Positions 40,079 through 48,270 of a DNA stretch of 64,000 bases are shown one piece after another; the first letter of the stretch is position 1; every line of letters starts with the position of its first letter. The notes below the pieces were generated by a model, which was given only the letters and a program-made list of their open reading frames with translations, was not told the origin of the DNA and made no database searches. The DNA comes from Streptomyces dysideae (GTDB lineage Bacteria > Actinomycetota > Actinomycetes > Streptomycetales > Streptomycetaceae), in contig NZ_KQ949086.1 in NCBI RefSeq assembly GCF_001514305.1, positions 1 to 64,000 on the forward strand, written 5' to 3'. Both the position numbers and the translations under genes were made by a program.

Positions 40079-41146
40079 GTGCGGGTCGTCGTGGTGGGGG
40101 CGGGGATCGTGGGCGCCTCCGTGACGTACCACCTCGCGCGCCGCGGGGTGTCCGTGACCCTGATCGACCGGGAGGCGGCACCGGCCGCGGGCGTGACCGG
40201 TGGCTCCTTCGCCTGGTTCGGGGGCCGCAGCGGTGACTGGCCGGGCGGTGCCGAGGATCTGCGCGGGTCGGTCCTGGCGGACTACCGGCGCCTCGAAGCC
40301 GAGCTGCCGGACGTCGAGGTGCGCCGGTCCGGCTCGCTGATCTGGCATGGCAGCGCGGCGGAGGCCCGCCCGGACGAGGGCCAGTACCTGGTCGGGCGCG
40401 ACGGGATCAGGGCGCTGGAGCCCGGCCTGCGCACGCCTCCCGAGTGGGTCGTGCACACGCCCTCCGACGGTGGCGTGGATCCGGTGACGGTCACCCGCGC
40501 GCTGGTGCGGGCCTCCGGTGCGCAGGTGATCCTCGGGGCGACCGGGGTCGCCCTGAAGGTGGACGGCGAGCGAAGCGAGATGGGGGTCCCCCCGGCCGGA
40601 GGCTGGGGGAAGGTCACCGGTGTGACATCGTCCGCGGGGTTCCATCCGGCGTCGACCGTGGTGCTGGCGGCCGGCACCGGGATCACGGAGCTGATCGAGC
40701 CGCTGGGGGTCGGGCTGCCGCTCGCCGCCTCGCCGGCCTGTCTGGTGCGGCTGACGGCGCCGCCCGGGCTCGTCCGGACCATCGTCTCCGGGCCGGACGT
40801 CGAGGTGCGGGAAGTGCGGGACGGGCAGCTGCTGATGACGGTGCCCGTGGCGGCTTCGCCCGAGGAGGGCGCGCTGCGGCGCCTGCGCGCGGCGTTCCGC
40901 GGCGCCGACGACTGCCGGGTCCTGGGTTCCCTGGTCGGCGCGCGGCCGATGCCGGCCGACGGGCCACTGGTCGGTCCCCTCACCCCGGACGGGTCCGTGT
41001 ACGTGGCCGTCATGCACTCGGCCGTCACCCTGGCGCCCACGGTCGGACGGCTGGTCGCCCAGGAACTCGTCACCGGCAAACCCGTGGCCGAGCTGAGCCG
41101 CTGCCGGCCGAGCAGTACCGGACGAAACCCCGCTACGGCCTGCTGA
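40079..41146 (+). CDS. FAD-dependent amino-acid/amine oxidase-like protein
   Basis: A 355-residue D-amino-acid-oxidase-family (DAO) flavoprotein. The FAD-binding motif VVVVGAGIVGASVTYHLARR is at the N-terminus, followed by VTLIDREAAPAAGVTGGSFA, WHGSAAEARPDEGQYL and STVVLAAGTGITELIEPLGV. LVGARPMPADGPLVGPLTPD closes the fold. Near residue 163 a G/C-rich repeat element encodes the insert GERSEMGVPPAGGWGK in frame. It follows the NUDIX-like gene by five bases, consistent with an amine-catabolic operon together with the GS-like and amidohydrolase genes. The substrate cannot be read. Confidence 0.82.
   Translation: MRVVVVGAGIVGASVTYHLARRGVSVTLIDREAAPAAGVTGGSFAWFGGRSGDWPGGAEDLRGSVLADYRRLEAELPDVEVRRSGSLIWHGSAAEARPDEGQYLVGRDGIRALEPGLRTPPEWVVHTPSDGGVDPVTVTRALVRASGAQVILGATGVALKVDGERSEMGVPPAGGWGKVTGVTSSAGFHPASTVVLAAGTGITELIEPLGVGLPLAASPACLVRLTAPPGLVRTIVSGPDVEVREVRDGQLLMTVPVAASPEEGALRRLRAAFRGADDCRVLGSLVGARPMPADGPLVGPLTPDGSVYVAVMHSAVTLAPTVGRLVAQELVTGKPVAELSRCRPSSTGRNPATAC
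40566..40611. repeat. G/C-rich Streptomyces repeat element inside a coding region
   Basis: GCGAGCGAAGCGAGATGGGG, then GTCCCCCC, then GGCTGGGGGAAG, is a motif pattern often scattered between streptomycete genes. Here it lies inside the FAD-oxidase ORF and is translated as about 16 residues. Its length keeps the frame open. Confidence 0.6.
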
Positions 41147-41330
41147 CCGCCGTCGCCACCGAGGCGGGCGTCTCGCTGAGCACCGCGACGAGCAGCCCGG
41201 TCACGGCGAGGCCATTGAGGCCAGGCCGACTCGCAGCAGCAAACGCGGGGCGATGCGCCTGTTGACCGCGCTGACGGCGGTGAAGCCGATGGCGTTGACC
41301 GCCAGTACCCGTTCCTGCGGCAACTGCTCG
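41142..41330 (-). pseudogene. MFS transporter (Bcr/CflA-like) fragment
   Basis: On the minus strand AVNAIGFTAVSAVNRRIAPR then LLLRVGLASMAS, and after a shift LAVTGLLVAVLSETPASVAT, read like a membrane segment pair of a Bcr/CflA-type drug exporter (NAIGFTAVSAVNRR is a typical loop-helix). Only about 60 codons remain. The fragment overlaps the start of a pectate-lyase relic on the other strand, indicating a deletion junction. Confidence 0.45.
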
Positions 41331-41544
41331 ACGCAGTACAGCGCACCTCGATCTTCAACACCGTCGAGGTGACCGCCCCGGGCGGACGGCTGGTCGGCAT
41401 CAACACCAACTACGGCGATTCGGCCGCGCTGCGCAACATCACGATCATCGGTGACAGCAGCAGGAAGATCGTGCCGTGCCAGAAGTACATCGGGAACGAT
41501 GACGGGGACGAGCCGCCCACCCACGGCTCGGGCCCACCGCGCCA
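41298..41544 (+). pseudogene. Pectate lyase (PL3) C-terminal remnant, frameshifted
   Basis: One frame gives STRSCGNCSTQY; the next gives QRTSIFNTVEVTAPGGRLVG, INTNYGDSAALRNITIIGDS and VPCQKYIGNDDGDEPPTHGS. RSCGNC...QY followed by VGINxNYGD and CxKYxGN is characteristic of polysaccharide lyase family 3 pectate lyases. Only the last 75 residues survive, with one frameshift. It runs into the stop of the convergent YceI gene. Confidence 0.7.
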
Positions 41545-42456
41545 CTACTCCGGCGGCGTCGGCGTGTCATGCGTGCGGTACATCGCCTGGACGTCCAGCT
41601 CCAGCTGGATCGTCGGGCCGACCACCGCGATGCCGCGGGCCAGCATCGAACGCCAGTTGAGCGTGTAGTCCTCGCGGTGCAGCTCCGCCTTGGCCAGGGC
41701 GGCGCAGCGCAGTTCCTCGCCGTAGCCGCCGTTGACCGTGCCGAGGTAGGTCGTGTCCAGGGCCACCGACCGGCTCACGCCGTGCATGTGCAGGCTGCCC
41801 TGCAGGATCCACTTGCTGCCGCCGCGGTAGGCGAAGCGGGTGCTGGTGAAGTCGATGTACGGGAAGCGGTCGACGTCGAGGAAGTCGGCGGACCGCAGGT
41901 GGGTGTCCCGGGTGTTGTTGCCCGTGGTGATGCTGGACGCGTCGATGCGTACGTGGACGCGGGACTGGGCCATGTCCGGGGCGATCTGGATGCCGCCCTC
42001 GAAGCGTTCGAAGCGGCCGTGCACATGGGCCATGCCCACGTGCTTGGCGATGAAGCGGATCGCCGTGTGCGGCGGGTCGAAGAGCCACGTTCCGGGGACC
42101 GGGAGTTCCAGCTGGCGGGCCGACTGGAGCCATACGCGCTGCGGAGACGGGCCGGTGTCCGCGACGACTTCGAAGGTCTCGCGGTGCGGTTCCAGCCCCT
42201 CGGCGATGACCAGCAGGCTGTAGCTGCCCGGCGGCAGGACGGCCATGAAGAAGCCGTACGGGTCCGTCGTGCCGCGTGCCGCGACGCGATGGCTGCCGAG
42301 TTCCGTCACCGTCACGTCGGCCGCACCCATGGGCTGGTTCACCGGGTCCAGAACCTCGCGGACGACGACACCCGCACCGGCCGGGACCGGAAGCGCGGGG
42401 CCCGCGGCACCCCTGGAGGCACCCTTGAGTCGCCGCCGGAGCAGTCCGAGGGGCAT
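41545..42456 (-). CDS. YceI-family protein with N-terminal carboxypeptidase-regulatory-like domain
   Basis: A 303-residue protein. Residues about 25-105 form a beta-sandwich resembling the carboxypeptidase regulatory/Cna-B fold (VVVREVLDPVNQPMGAADVT, GFFMAVLPPGSYSLLVIAEG). Residues about 125-295 are a YceI lipocalin-like barrel: PPHTAIRFIAKHVGMAHVHG, RFERFEGGIQIAPD, NTRDTHLRSADFLDVDRFPY, and GSLHMHGVSRSVALDTTYLG. YceI proteins bind polyprenoid or amphiphilic ligands. The ribosome-binding site AAAGGTG suits ATG 42456. It lies 51 bp after maleylacetate reductase on the same strand, so it may be the last gene of the hydroxyquinol operon, possibly binding a substrate. Confidence 0.85.
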   Translation of the reverse strand: MPLGLLRRRLKGASRGAAGPALPVPAGAGVVVREVLDPVNQPMGAADVTVTELGSHRVAARGTTDPYGFFMAVLPPGSYSLLVIAEGLEPHRETFEVVADTGPSPQRVWLQSARQLELPVPGTWLFDPPHTAIRFIAKHVGMAHVHGRFERFEGGIQIAPDMAQSRVHVRIDASSITTGNNTRDTHLRSADFLDVDRFPYIDFTSTRFAYRGGSKWILQGSLHMHGVSRSVALDTTYLGTVNGGYGEELRCAALAKAELHREDYTLNWRSMLARGIAVVGPTIQLELDVQAMYRTHDTPTPPE

Positions 42457-42507
42457 GGTGTTCACCTTTCAGTTTTCAACGGGACTTCGGTGGGACCGCA
42501 GGAGAGG

Positions 42508-43575
42508 TCACGACTTCGGTGGTGGTGCGCCCTCGTACGCCGCTCTCAGTACGGCCCGTACGCCCTCCACCGTGATCTTCCGCGGGTTGGGGTACGCCTG
42601 CCCGGTCACCGCGTCCGCCGCCACCGTCAAGTCGGCTTCCGTGAGGCCCAGTTCGGACAGGGAGCGGGGTGCGCCGAGGCGGTGGGAGAGGTTCTGGAGG
42701 GCGAGTGCGGGGTCATCGGTGTCCAGGGCTCGGCCCAGTGCGGCCATCGCCTCGGGCGCTGCGGGCGCGTTGTGGGCGAGGACGTGGGGCAGGACCACGG
42801 TGTGCGTCTCGGCGTGCGGCAGGCCGAAGGTGCCGCCGAGGACATGGCAGAGCTTGTGGTGCAGGCCCATGGTGGTCGCGCCCAGCGTGGCACCGCACAG
42901 CCAGGCTCCGTAGAGGGCGCGGCCGCGGGCGTCCAGGTCCCCGGGGTCGGCCGCCACCGAGGGGAGTGCGCCTGTCATGGCGCGAGCGCCCTCCTCGGCC
43001 ATCAGCGACACCAGTGGCGAGGCGTCCGGCGCGTACAGGGCCTCGGCCGCGTGCGCCACGGCGTTGATGCCGCTCGTCACGGACAGGCCGACGGGGAGCG
43101 ACAGGGTGAGCTCGGGGTCGTAGACGACGCTGCGCGGGAGGACCGACGGGTCGCGGCCGGTGCGCTTGGCGCCGTGTTCGGTCAGGCCCCAGACGGGGGT
43201 CATCTCGGAGCCGGAGTACGTCGACGGCACGGCGAGCAGCGGCAGGCCGGTGCGCAGCGCGATCACCTTGCCGAGGCCGATCGCGGAGCCGCCGCCGACG
43301 GCCACGCAGCCGTCGGCACCGGCGGCGCGCGCCACCTCGACGGCCCGGTCGGCGACGTCCGCGGGCACGTGCGGACGGGCCTCGGCGTGCAGCCCGGCGC
43401 AGGCGTCGCCCAGGGCGTCGGCGACGGCCCGTGCCGTCTCCGCACCCCGTGGCCCGCACACCACCAACAGCCGCCGCAGACCCAGCCGTTCGGCTTCTCC
43501 CGCGATCGCGGTGACCGAGGCTCCGGGCCGCAGGACGACCCGCATGGGCTGGGCCTCGTAGACGAACTCCCTCAT
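42508..43575 (-). CDS. Maleylacetate reductase
   Basis: A 355-residue iron-alcohol-dehydrogenase-like enzyme reducing maleylacetate to 3-oxoadipate with NAD(P)H. Family features are MREFVYEAQPMRVVLRPGAS at the start, DGCVAVGGGSAIGLGKVIAL (nucleotide site), LAVPSTYSGSEMTPVWGLTE, VTSGINAVAHAAEALYAPDA, TMGLHHKLCHVLGGTFGLPH and AETHTVVLPHVL. The ATG overlaps the stop of the dioxygenase gene (ATGA), coupling the two steps. Together with the dioxygenase and monooxygenase it completes the hydroxyquinol branch. Confidence 0.93.
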   Translation of the reverse strand: MREFVYEAQPMRVVLRPGASVTAIAGEAERLGLRRLLVVCGPRGAETARAVADALGDACAGLHAEARPHVPADVADRAVEVARAAGADGCVAVGGGSAIGLGKVIALRTGLPLLAVPSTYSGSEMTPVWGLTEHGAKRTGRDPSVLPRSVVYDPELTLSLPVGLSVTSGINAVAHAAEALYAPDASPLVSLMAEEGARAMTGALPSVAADPGDLDARGRALYGAWLCGATLGATTMGLHHKLCHVLGGTFGLPHAETHTVVLPHVLAHNAPAAPEAMAALGRALDTDDPALALQNLSHRLGAPRSLSELGLTEADLTVAADAVTGQAYPNPRKITVEGVRAVLRAAYEGAPPPKS

Positions 43576-44441
43576 GACCGCACCGGGTTGAGCACGAGGT
43601 CGAAGCGGGCGTGCCGGAACGGGTTCGGGATGCCGAACTCCCGTGCCAGGGACGGGTCGTCGGTCTCGGTGAAGTCCTGGACGAGGCTCTCCTTGACCGC
43701 GAACACCGCGTCCGAGTCGAGGTACTCGCTGCCCGCCACGAAGATGTGCGTGGTGACCGGCGTGTGTCCGTCGGCCGAGGCGATGAAGTGGATGTGGGCC
43801 GGGCGGTAGGGGTGCCGGCCCATCGCCCGGAGGAGGTCCCCGACGGGACCGTCCGTGGGGATGGGGTACGGGCTCGGTACGCAGGTGCGGAACCGGAAGC
43901 GGCCCTCCGAGTCGGCCGTGAACAGGCCACGCCCGTTGCCGGGTGGCTGGACGTCCGGCTGCTGCACGTCGTAGTAGCCCTCGGCGTTCGCCTGCCAGAC
44001 GTCGAGGACCGCGCCGGGCAGCGGGCTGCCGTCCCGGGCCAGCACACGCCCGCTGACCACGCACGGCTCGCCGCCGCCGACCAGGTCGATGTTCGCGCCG
44101 AGTTCGCGGGCCGGGGACTCGGTCATGTGGAAGGGGCCGAGCACCGTCGACTCGGTCACGCCCTCACGGCCGTCGCTGTTGACCGTCTCGACCAGCATCG
44201 AGACGCCGAGCACGTCCGACAGGAGGACGAACTCCTGCCGGGTGTCCGTGCAGGTCTGCCCGGTCGCCGTCAGGAAGCCGACGGCCCTCTCCCACTCGGC
44301 CATGGTGGGCTCGGTCTCGCGGACGAAGGCGTGCAGGTGGCGGGTGAGGGCGGCGAGCAGCTCGCGCAGCCGGGGGTCGGACGTGCCCTCGATGCTGTCG
44401 ACGACGGCCTCGGTGAGGTGGGTGGTGAATTCGGTGGTCAT
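43572..44441 (-). CDS. Hydroxyquinol 1,2-dioxygenase (intradiol)
   Basis: A 289-residue intradiol ring-cleaving dioxygenase. The N-terminal helical dimer domain (LRELLAALTRHLHAFVRETE, FLTATGQTCTDTRQEFVLLS) is followed by the beta-sandwich catalytic domain: VLGPFHMTESPARELGANID, LPGAVLDVWQANAEGYYDVQ (Tyr ligand), and GRHPYRPAHIHFIASADGHT (second Tyr plus HIH ligands of the Fe(III) site). SDVLGVSMLVETVN is typical of the hydroxyquinol subgroup rather than catechol dioxygenases. It converts hydroxyquinol (1,2,4-trihydroxybenzene) to maleylacetate. It is 18 bp from the monooxygenase stop and overlaps the reductase by four bases. Confidence 0.92.
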   Translation of the reverse strand: MTTEFTTHLTEAVVDSIEGTSDPRLRELLAALTRHLHAFVRETEPTMAEWERAVGFLTATGQTCTDTRQEFVLLSDVLGVSMLVETVNSDGREGVTESTVLGPFHMTESPARELGANIDLVGGGEPCVVSGRVLARDGSPLPGAVLDVWQANAEGYYDVQQPDVQPPGNGRGLFTADSEGRFRFRTCVPSPYPIPTDGPVGDLLRAMGRHPYRPAHIHFIASADGHTPVTTHIFVAGSEYLDSDAVFAVKESLVQDFTETDDPSLAREFGIPNPFRHARFDLVLNPVRS

Positions 44442-44459
44442 GTCCGGGGATCCTTCCGG

Positions 44460-46244
44460 TCAGGCATGTCCGAGGATCCGTCGCACCGCTTCGGTCAGCA
44501 ACCGCTCGGCGTCCTCGCCGCCGGCGGCCGCCGTGGCGTGCCGGAAGGCGACGTACCCGTCCGGCCGTACGAGCAGGGCTCCGCCGTCGGCGACCTCACT
44601 GAGCCGGGCCCAGTCCCCGTACGGGTCCTCGTACTCCTGGCCGGGGCCGATGACGACGGTGGCGATCTCCAGGTCCTGGGCGTCGGCCGCCCTCAGCCAG
44701 TGCGTCCCGCCGATGCCGGTGATCAGGGTGAAGCGGCCCTGTCCGACGGTGTCGAGCGTGGACAGGGTGCGGGTGCCCGCGGTGATCCAGACGTGCGGGA
44801 GCTTGGCGCCGGGGCGGGAGGTGGGCTGGTGGTACAGCTCGGGGTCGCGGTCGAAGCCGGGGTCGGGAGTGCCGTCGGGGACGATCGCGGCGGAGCTTTC
44901 TGCGGAATAGCGCTGGTTGAGGTCGACGCCGTGCGCGTTGAACTCGTACACCTTGAACGCGATCGCCTCGCGCAGCCTCGCCCGCTGCTTCTCCGCCGCC
45001 TCGGTGTCCTCCTTGCGGGCGACGATGTTGGCCCACAGCTGCTCGGGGGTCTGCGGGGAGAGTCCGTCGAGCGCCTCGAAGACGGGGGCGGTCTCGCCGA
45101 TGGACTTGTTGGCGCGGGTCACGATCTGCTTGCCGACCGGGGCGCGTTCGGCGGTGTAGGTGTCCAGCAGCTTGGGGGACGCCGTGCCGTCGAGGACGAG
45201 CTTGAGCTTCCAGGCCAGGTTGTAGGCGTCCTGGATGGAGGTGTTGGAGCCGAGGCCGTTGGACGGCGGGTGGCGGTGCGTGGCGTCGCCGGCGCAGAAC
45301 ACGCGGCCGTTGCCGTAGGTCTCCGCGTACATCTCGTTGACGGTCCAGGCCGAGGACGACCTGATGGTCACGGGTATCTCGTCGTCGCCGACCAGCTTGC
45401 GGACGACGGACTCGGCGTACTCGGTGGTCAGGTCGGGGGCGCCGGCGGTCACGTCGTACCCCCAGACGATCAGCCACTCGTTCCAGGGCCGGACGCAGCG
45501 CACCAGGCCCGCGCCGATGCCGCCGACGGTGGCGCCGGGGGCGAGTACCCAGTAGAGGGTGGACGGCCGGTGGGCGGTGTACTTCGACAGGTCGGCGTCG
45601 AAGACGATGTTGATGCTGCCGGCCACGCCCATCTGGCCGCCCATCGGCAGCCCGGCGTCCTCGGCGACCTTCGAGCGGCCGCCGTCGGCGCCGATGAGGT
45701 ACTTGGCTCGGATGGTGTACTCGTCGCCGCGCAGCCGGTCCTCGACGGTGACGGTCACCCCGTCGGCGTCCTGGACGAAGGACTTGTAGACGGTGCTGAA
45801 GCGCAGGTTCGTGCCGCGCGCGACGGCCGCGTCGACGAGCACCGGCTCCATGAGGTGCTGGGGCATGTCGCACATGCGGGTGGGGCTGGCGAGTTCGTGC
45901 GCGGCCTGGACGAGCGGGTCGTTGCCCCAGGAGCGGACCCGGCCGAGTTCCTCGCCGGCGAGGCTGGTGCAGAAGGTCGTGTTGCCCATCAGGTGCTGCG
46001 GCGTGGCCTGCGCGACGACCTCCCGCTCCACGCCGAGGTCGCGCAGCACCTCCATGGTGCGCTGGTTGGTGATGTGCGCCCGGGGCGTGTCGGCGAGGCT
46101 CGCGTAGCGGGTGACGACGATGTTCGGTACGCCGTAGGTGCTCAGCGCGAGTGCGGCGGAGGCGCCGGCGGGGCCACTGCCGACGATCAGTACGTCGGTC
46201 ACGACATCGGGCTCGACGGTGTGCACGGGGACGCTCCAGGACAT
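44460..46244 (-). CDS. FAD-dependent phenol/resorcinol monooxygenase
   Basis: A 594-residue flavoprotein monooxygenase of the PheA/TfdB aromatic hydroxylase group. FAD motifs are DVLIVGSGPAGASAALALST (GxGxxG), IGADGGRSKVAEDAGLPMGG (DG), and GRVFCAGDATHRHPPSNGLG then SNTSIQDAYNLAWKLKLVL (GD). The C-terminal thioredoxin-like region (TLDTVGQGRFTLITGIGGTH, RPDGYVAFRHATAAAGGEDA) is complete. From its operon partners I infer that it is a resorcinol hydroxylase producing hydroxyquinol; other phenols such as 4-hydroxybenzoate derivatives or chlorophenols are possible. The ATG is 170 bp from the divergent regulator start, and a palindromic operator lies between. Confidence 0.88.
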   Translation of the reverse strand: MSWSVPVHTVEPDVVTDVLIVGSGPAGASAALALSTYGVPNIVVTRYASLADTPRAHITNQRTMEVLRDLGVEREVVAQATPQHLMGNTTFCTSLAGEELGRVRSWGNDPLVQAAHELASPTRMCDMPQHLMEPVLVDAAVARGTNLRFSTVYKSFVQDADGVTVTVEDRLRGDEYTIRAKYLIGADGGRSKVAEDAGLPMGGQMGVAGSINIVFDADLSKYTAHRPSTLYWVLAPGATVGGIGAGLVRCVRPWNEWLIVWGYDVTAGAPDLTTEYAESVVRKLVGDDEIPVTIRSSSAWTVNEMYAETYGNGRVFCAGDATHRHPPSNGLGSNTSIQDAYNLAWKLKLVLDGTASPKLLDTYTAERAPVGKQIVTRANKSIGETAPVFEALDGLSPQTPEQLWANIVARKEDTEAAEKQRARLREAIAFKVYEFNAHGVDLNQRYSAESSAAIVPDGTPDPGFDRDPELYHQPTSRPGAKLPHVWITAGTRTLSTLDTVGQGRFTLITGIGGTHWLRAADAQDLEIATVVIGPGQEYEDPYGDWARLSEVADGGALLVRPDGYVAFRHATAAAGGEDAERLLTEAVRRILGHA

Positions 46245-46296
46245 GAGAACAGGTGCCGAACGTCCAAGATCATGTAGGGGGACGCGGGAGCGTGGG

Positions 46297-46313
46297 TGTC
46301 TCAATAAGAGACA
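46297..46313. promoter_or_regulatory. Palindromic operator TGTCTC-N5-GAGACA
   Basis: TGTCTC (46297-46302), AATAA, GAGACA (46308-46313) is a perfect 6-5-6 palindrome in the 170-bp divergent spacer, 53 bp from the monooxygenase start and 101 bp from the regulator start. Its form and position suit a dimeric Fis-type HTH regulator such as the AcoR-like protein encoded alongside. The spacer also has an AT-rich patch near 46370-46390. Confidence 0.65.
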
Positions 46314-46413
46314 GTGCGTCTGGGGGCGGTGCGTCAGAGGCAGCGCGTCTGGCGCGATACGAGGAGCCGTATTTGTTGCGTATTCAACCGTTGCCGGTAG
46401 GCTGAGCGGCGTC

Positions 46414-48258
46414 GTGACCACCGCAGAGCACGCTTCCGTCCACCCCGCGCTCGCTTCGCTGCGCAGGGCCCGTGAGCTGTTCCTGACGGGTCGCCAACTG
46501 CCTGACGGGGTCCCGGAGGACATCGTCGCCGCGTGGAAGCGCGCCCGGTTCTTCGGCGTACGGCCCGACGTGCGGGACCTGGCACCCGACGCGCCGCGGC
46601 ACCCCGTACGGCCGACCGAGTCCGCCCTGCTCACCGCGGCCCGGCCCGTGCTCGAACGGATCGCCCCGGCGCTCGGCACCGGGCGGGCGGCCCTCGTGCT
46701 CACCGACGAGCGGCTGCGCGTGCTGTGGGCGACCGGGTGCGCGGCGGACGCCCCCCGCTGCCGTGACCTCTCCGAACGGGAGGTCGGCCACAACAGCGCG
46801 GCCCTCGCGCTGCACACCCGCCGCCGCGCCGAGGTGCACGGTCCCGAGCACTTCCTCGATCTGTGGCAGGACGTCTCCGCGGTCAGCGTGCCGGTGCTGG
46901 CGCCGGAGACCGGGCGGACACAGGGCACCGTGACGGTGGCCTCCGGGCTGTGCGCCGAGTGCCGGCCGCATCCGGGCGCCGCGCTCGCCGAGGCCGCGGC
47001 GAGCGCGGTCGAGGCGGAGCTCCTCGCGCGGTCCCGGGCGGCGGAACGGGTGCTTCTGGACGCCTATCTCCGGGCGGTACGTGAGCCGGGGCAGGCGGTC
47101 GTCGCCCTCGACGGCCGGAATCGGCTGGTCAGCGAGGCCGCGGGGGAGTTGCTGTCGCTGGAGGGGCTGGAGGGGCTGGAGCGGGGCGTGGTTGCGCTGG
47201 TGCGGGATGTGGGGCGGGGGGTGCGGTCGGGGTTCGGGGACGGAGTTGGGGACGGGGACGGGGACCGGGCTGGTACGACGACAGGTCCCGGGAGTGCCTC
47301 GGCACTCGCACCCCCCACGGCAGCCGACCCGACCCCATCGGCCTCGTACCGCATCCAACTCCAGGACGACTCAGGATGCTGTGCGACCGTCACCCCCGTC
47401 CCGCACCTGGGCTCGGTCATCGGCGCGGTCGTCGTGCTGGAGCCGGCGTGGCAGGGGCCGGTGACGTCGGCCGGGCGGGTCGTCGTGGGGATGGCCGGGC
47501 GGTCGGTGCCCTGGCGGCATGCGGTCGGTCGCGCGCTGGAGCTAGCCCGGTCCCCCGAGCCTCTGCTGCTCGTCGGCGAGCGCGGCACCGGGAAGACCTC
47601 GCTCGCCCGAGAACTGGCCGCGAGCCCACTGACCTTGGACGCGGCCGAAGGTGAACTCCACGCGGACTTCGGTGGGTTGATGGACGGCCATCCCCTCCTC
47701 GTCCGCCACGTCGAGCGGCTCGCCCAGCCGGACACAGCAGCCCTCAACTCGCTGCTCGAAACGCATCCGGGCGCACCTCTGCTGGTCACCTACACCCCCG
47801 GAACCCCGCCGGGCCCCTGTCTCCAACGGCTCCTCGACACCCTGGCCGCACGCTCGGTGACCCTCCCGGCGCTGCGCGAACGGACGCCGGACATCAGGGA
47901 GTTGCTCCCGACCCTGGCACCCCGGCCCGCACCGGGACAGCCCCCGCTCACCTGGACGCTGGACGCACTGCGCGCCCTGGAGCAGCACCCATGGCCGGGG
48001 AATGTCACCGAACTCGCCCACCTCGTACGGGCGTTGGCCGAGCGCCGTCGCACGACCGGCCCCGTGCGGCGCAGCGAGTTGCCGGACCCCGTGCGTGAGG
48101 GGCCCGCGACTCGACGCCTCACGCCGATGGAGCATGCCGAGCGCGCCGCCATCCTGGAGGCTCTCCGCCGTCATGGTGGCAACAAGGCCCGCACGGCGGC
48201 GGCCCTGGGCATCGCCCGCGCCACGCTGTACCGGAAGCTGCGGGGCTATCGGGGCTGA
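46414..48258 (+). CDS. AcoR-like GAF/AAA+/Fis-HTH transcription regulator
   Basis: A 614-residue regulator built like sigma-54 activators of the AcoR type: N-terminal GAF region (LFLTGRQLPDGVPEDIVAAW, VLTDERLRVLWATG, REVGHNSAALALHTRRRAEV), a PAS-like centre (QAVVALDGRNRLVSEAAGEL), a shortened AAA+ domain with Walker A GERGTGKTS (near residues 388-396), and a C-terminal Fis HTH (AERAAILEALRRHGGNKART with AAALGIARATLYRKLRGY). The GAFTGA loop that contacts sigma-54 is absent, as expected for actinobacteria, which lack sigma-54. A repetitive Gly/Asp linker (GFGDGVGDGDGDRAG) sits near residue 270. Start is GTG. It probably senses the phenolic substrate and controls the divergent operon. Confidence 0.85.
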   Translation: MTTAEHASVHPALASLRRARELFLTGRQLPDGVPEDIVAAWKRARFFGVRPDVRDLAPDAPRHPVRPTESALLTAARPVLERIAPALGTGRAALVLTDERLRVLWATGCAADAPRCRDLSEREVGHNSAALALHTRRRAEVHGPEHFLDLWQDVSAVSVPVLAPETGRTQGTVTVASGLCAECRPHPGAALAEAAASAVEAELLARSRAAERVLLDAYLRAVREPGQAVVALDGRNRLVSEAAGELLSLEGLEGLERGVVALVRDVGRGVRSGFGDGVGDGDGDRAGTTTGPGSASALAPPTAADPTPSASYRIQLQDDSGCCATVTPVPHLGSVIGAVVVLEPAWQGPVTSAGRVVVGMAGRSVPWRHAVGRALELARSPEPLLLVGERGTGKTSLARELAASPLTLDAAEGELHADFGGLMDGHPLLVRHVERLAQPDTAALNSLLETHPGAPLLVTYTPGTPPGPCLQRLLDTLAARSVTLPALRERTPDIRELLPTLAPRPAPGQPPLTWTLDALRALEQHPWPGNVTELAHLVRALAERRRTTGPVRRSELPDPVREGPATRRLTPMEHAERAAILEALRRHGGNKARTAAALGIARATLYRKLRGYRG

Positions 48259-48270
48259 GCGCCGCTCCGG

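Noticed and set aside
43611..46277. An 888-codon plus-strand open frame opposite the hydroxyquinol genes
   Set aside because: Glycine/valine-rich antisense frame without family features; the minus-strand genes are well supported.
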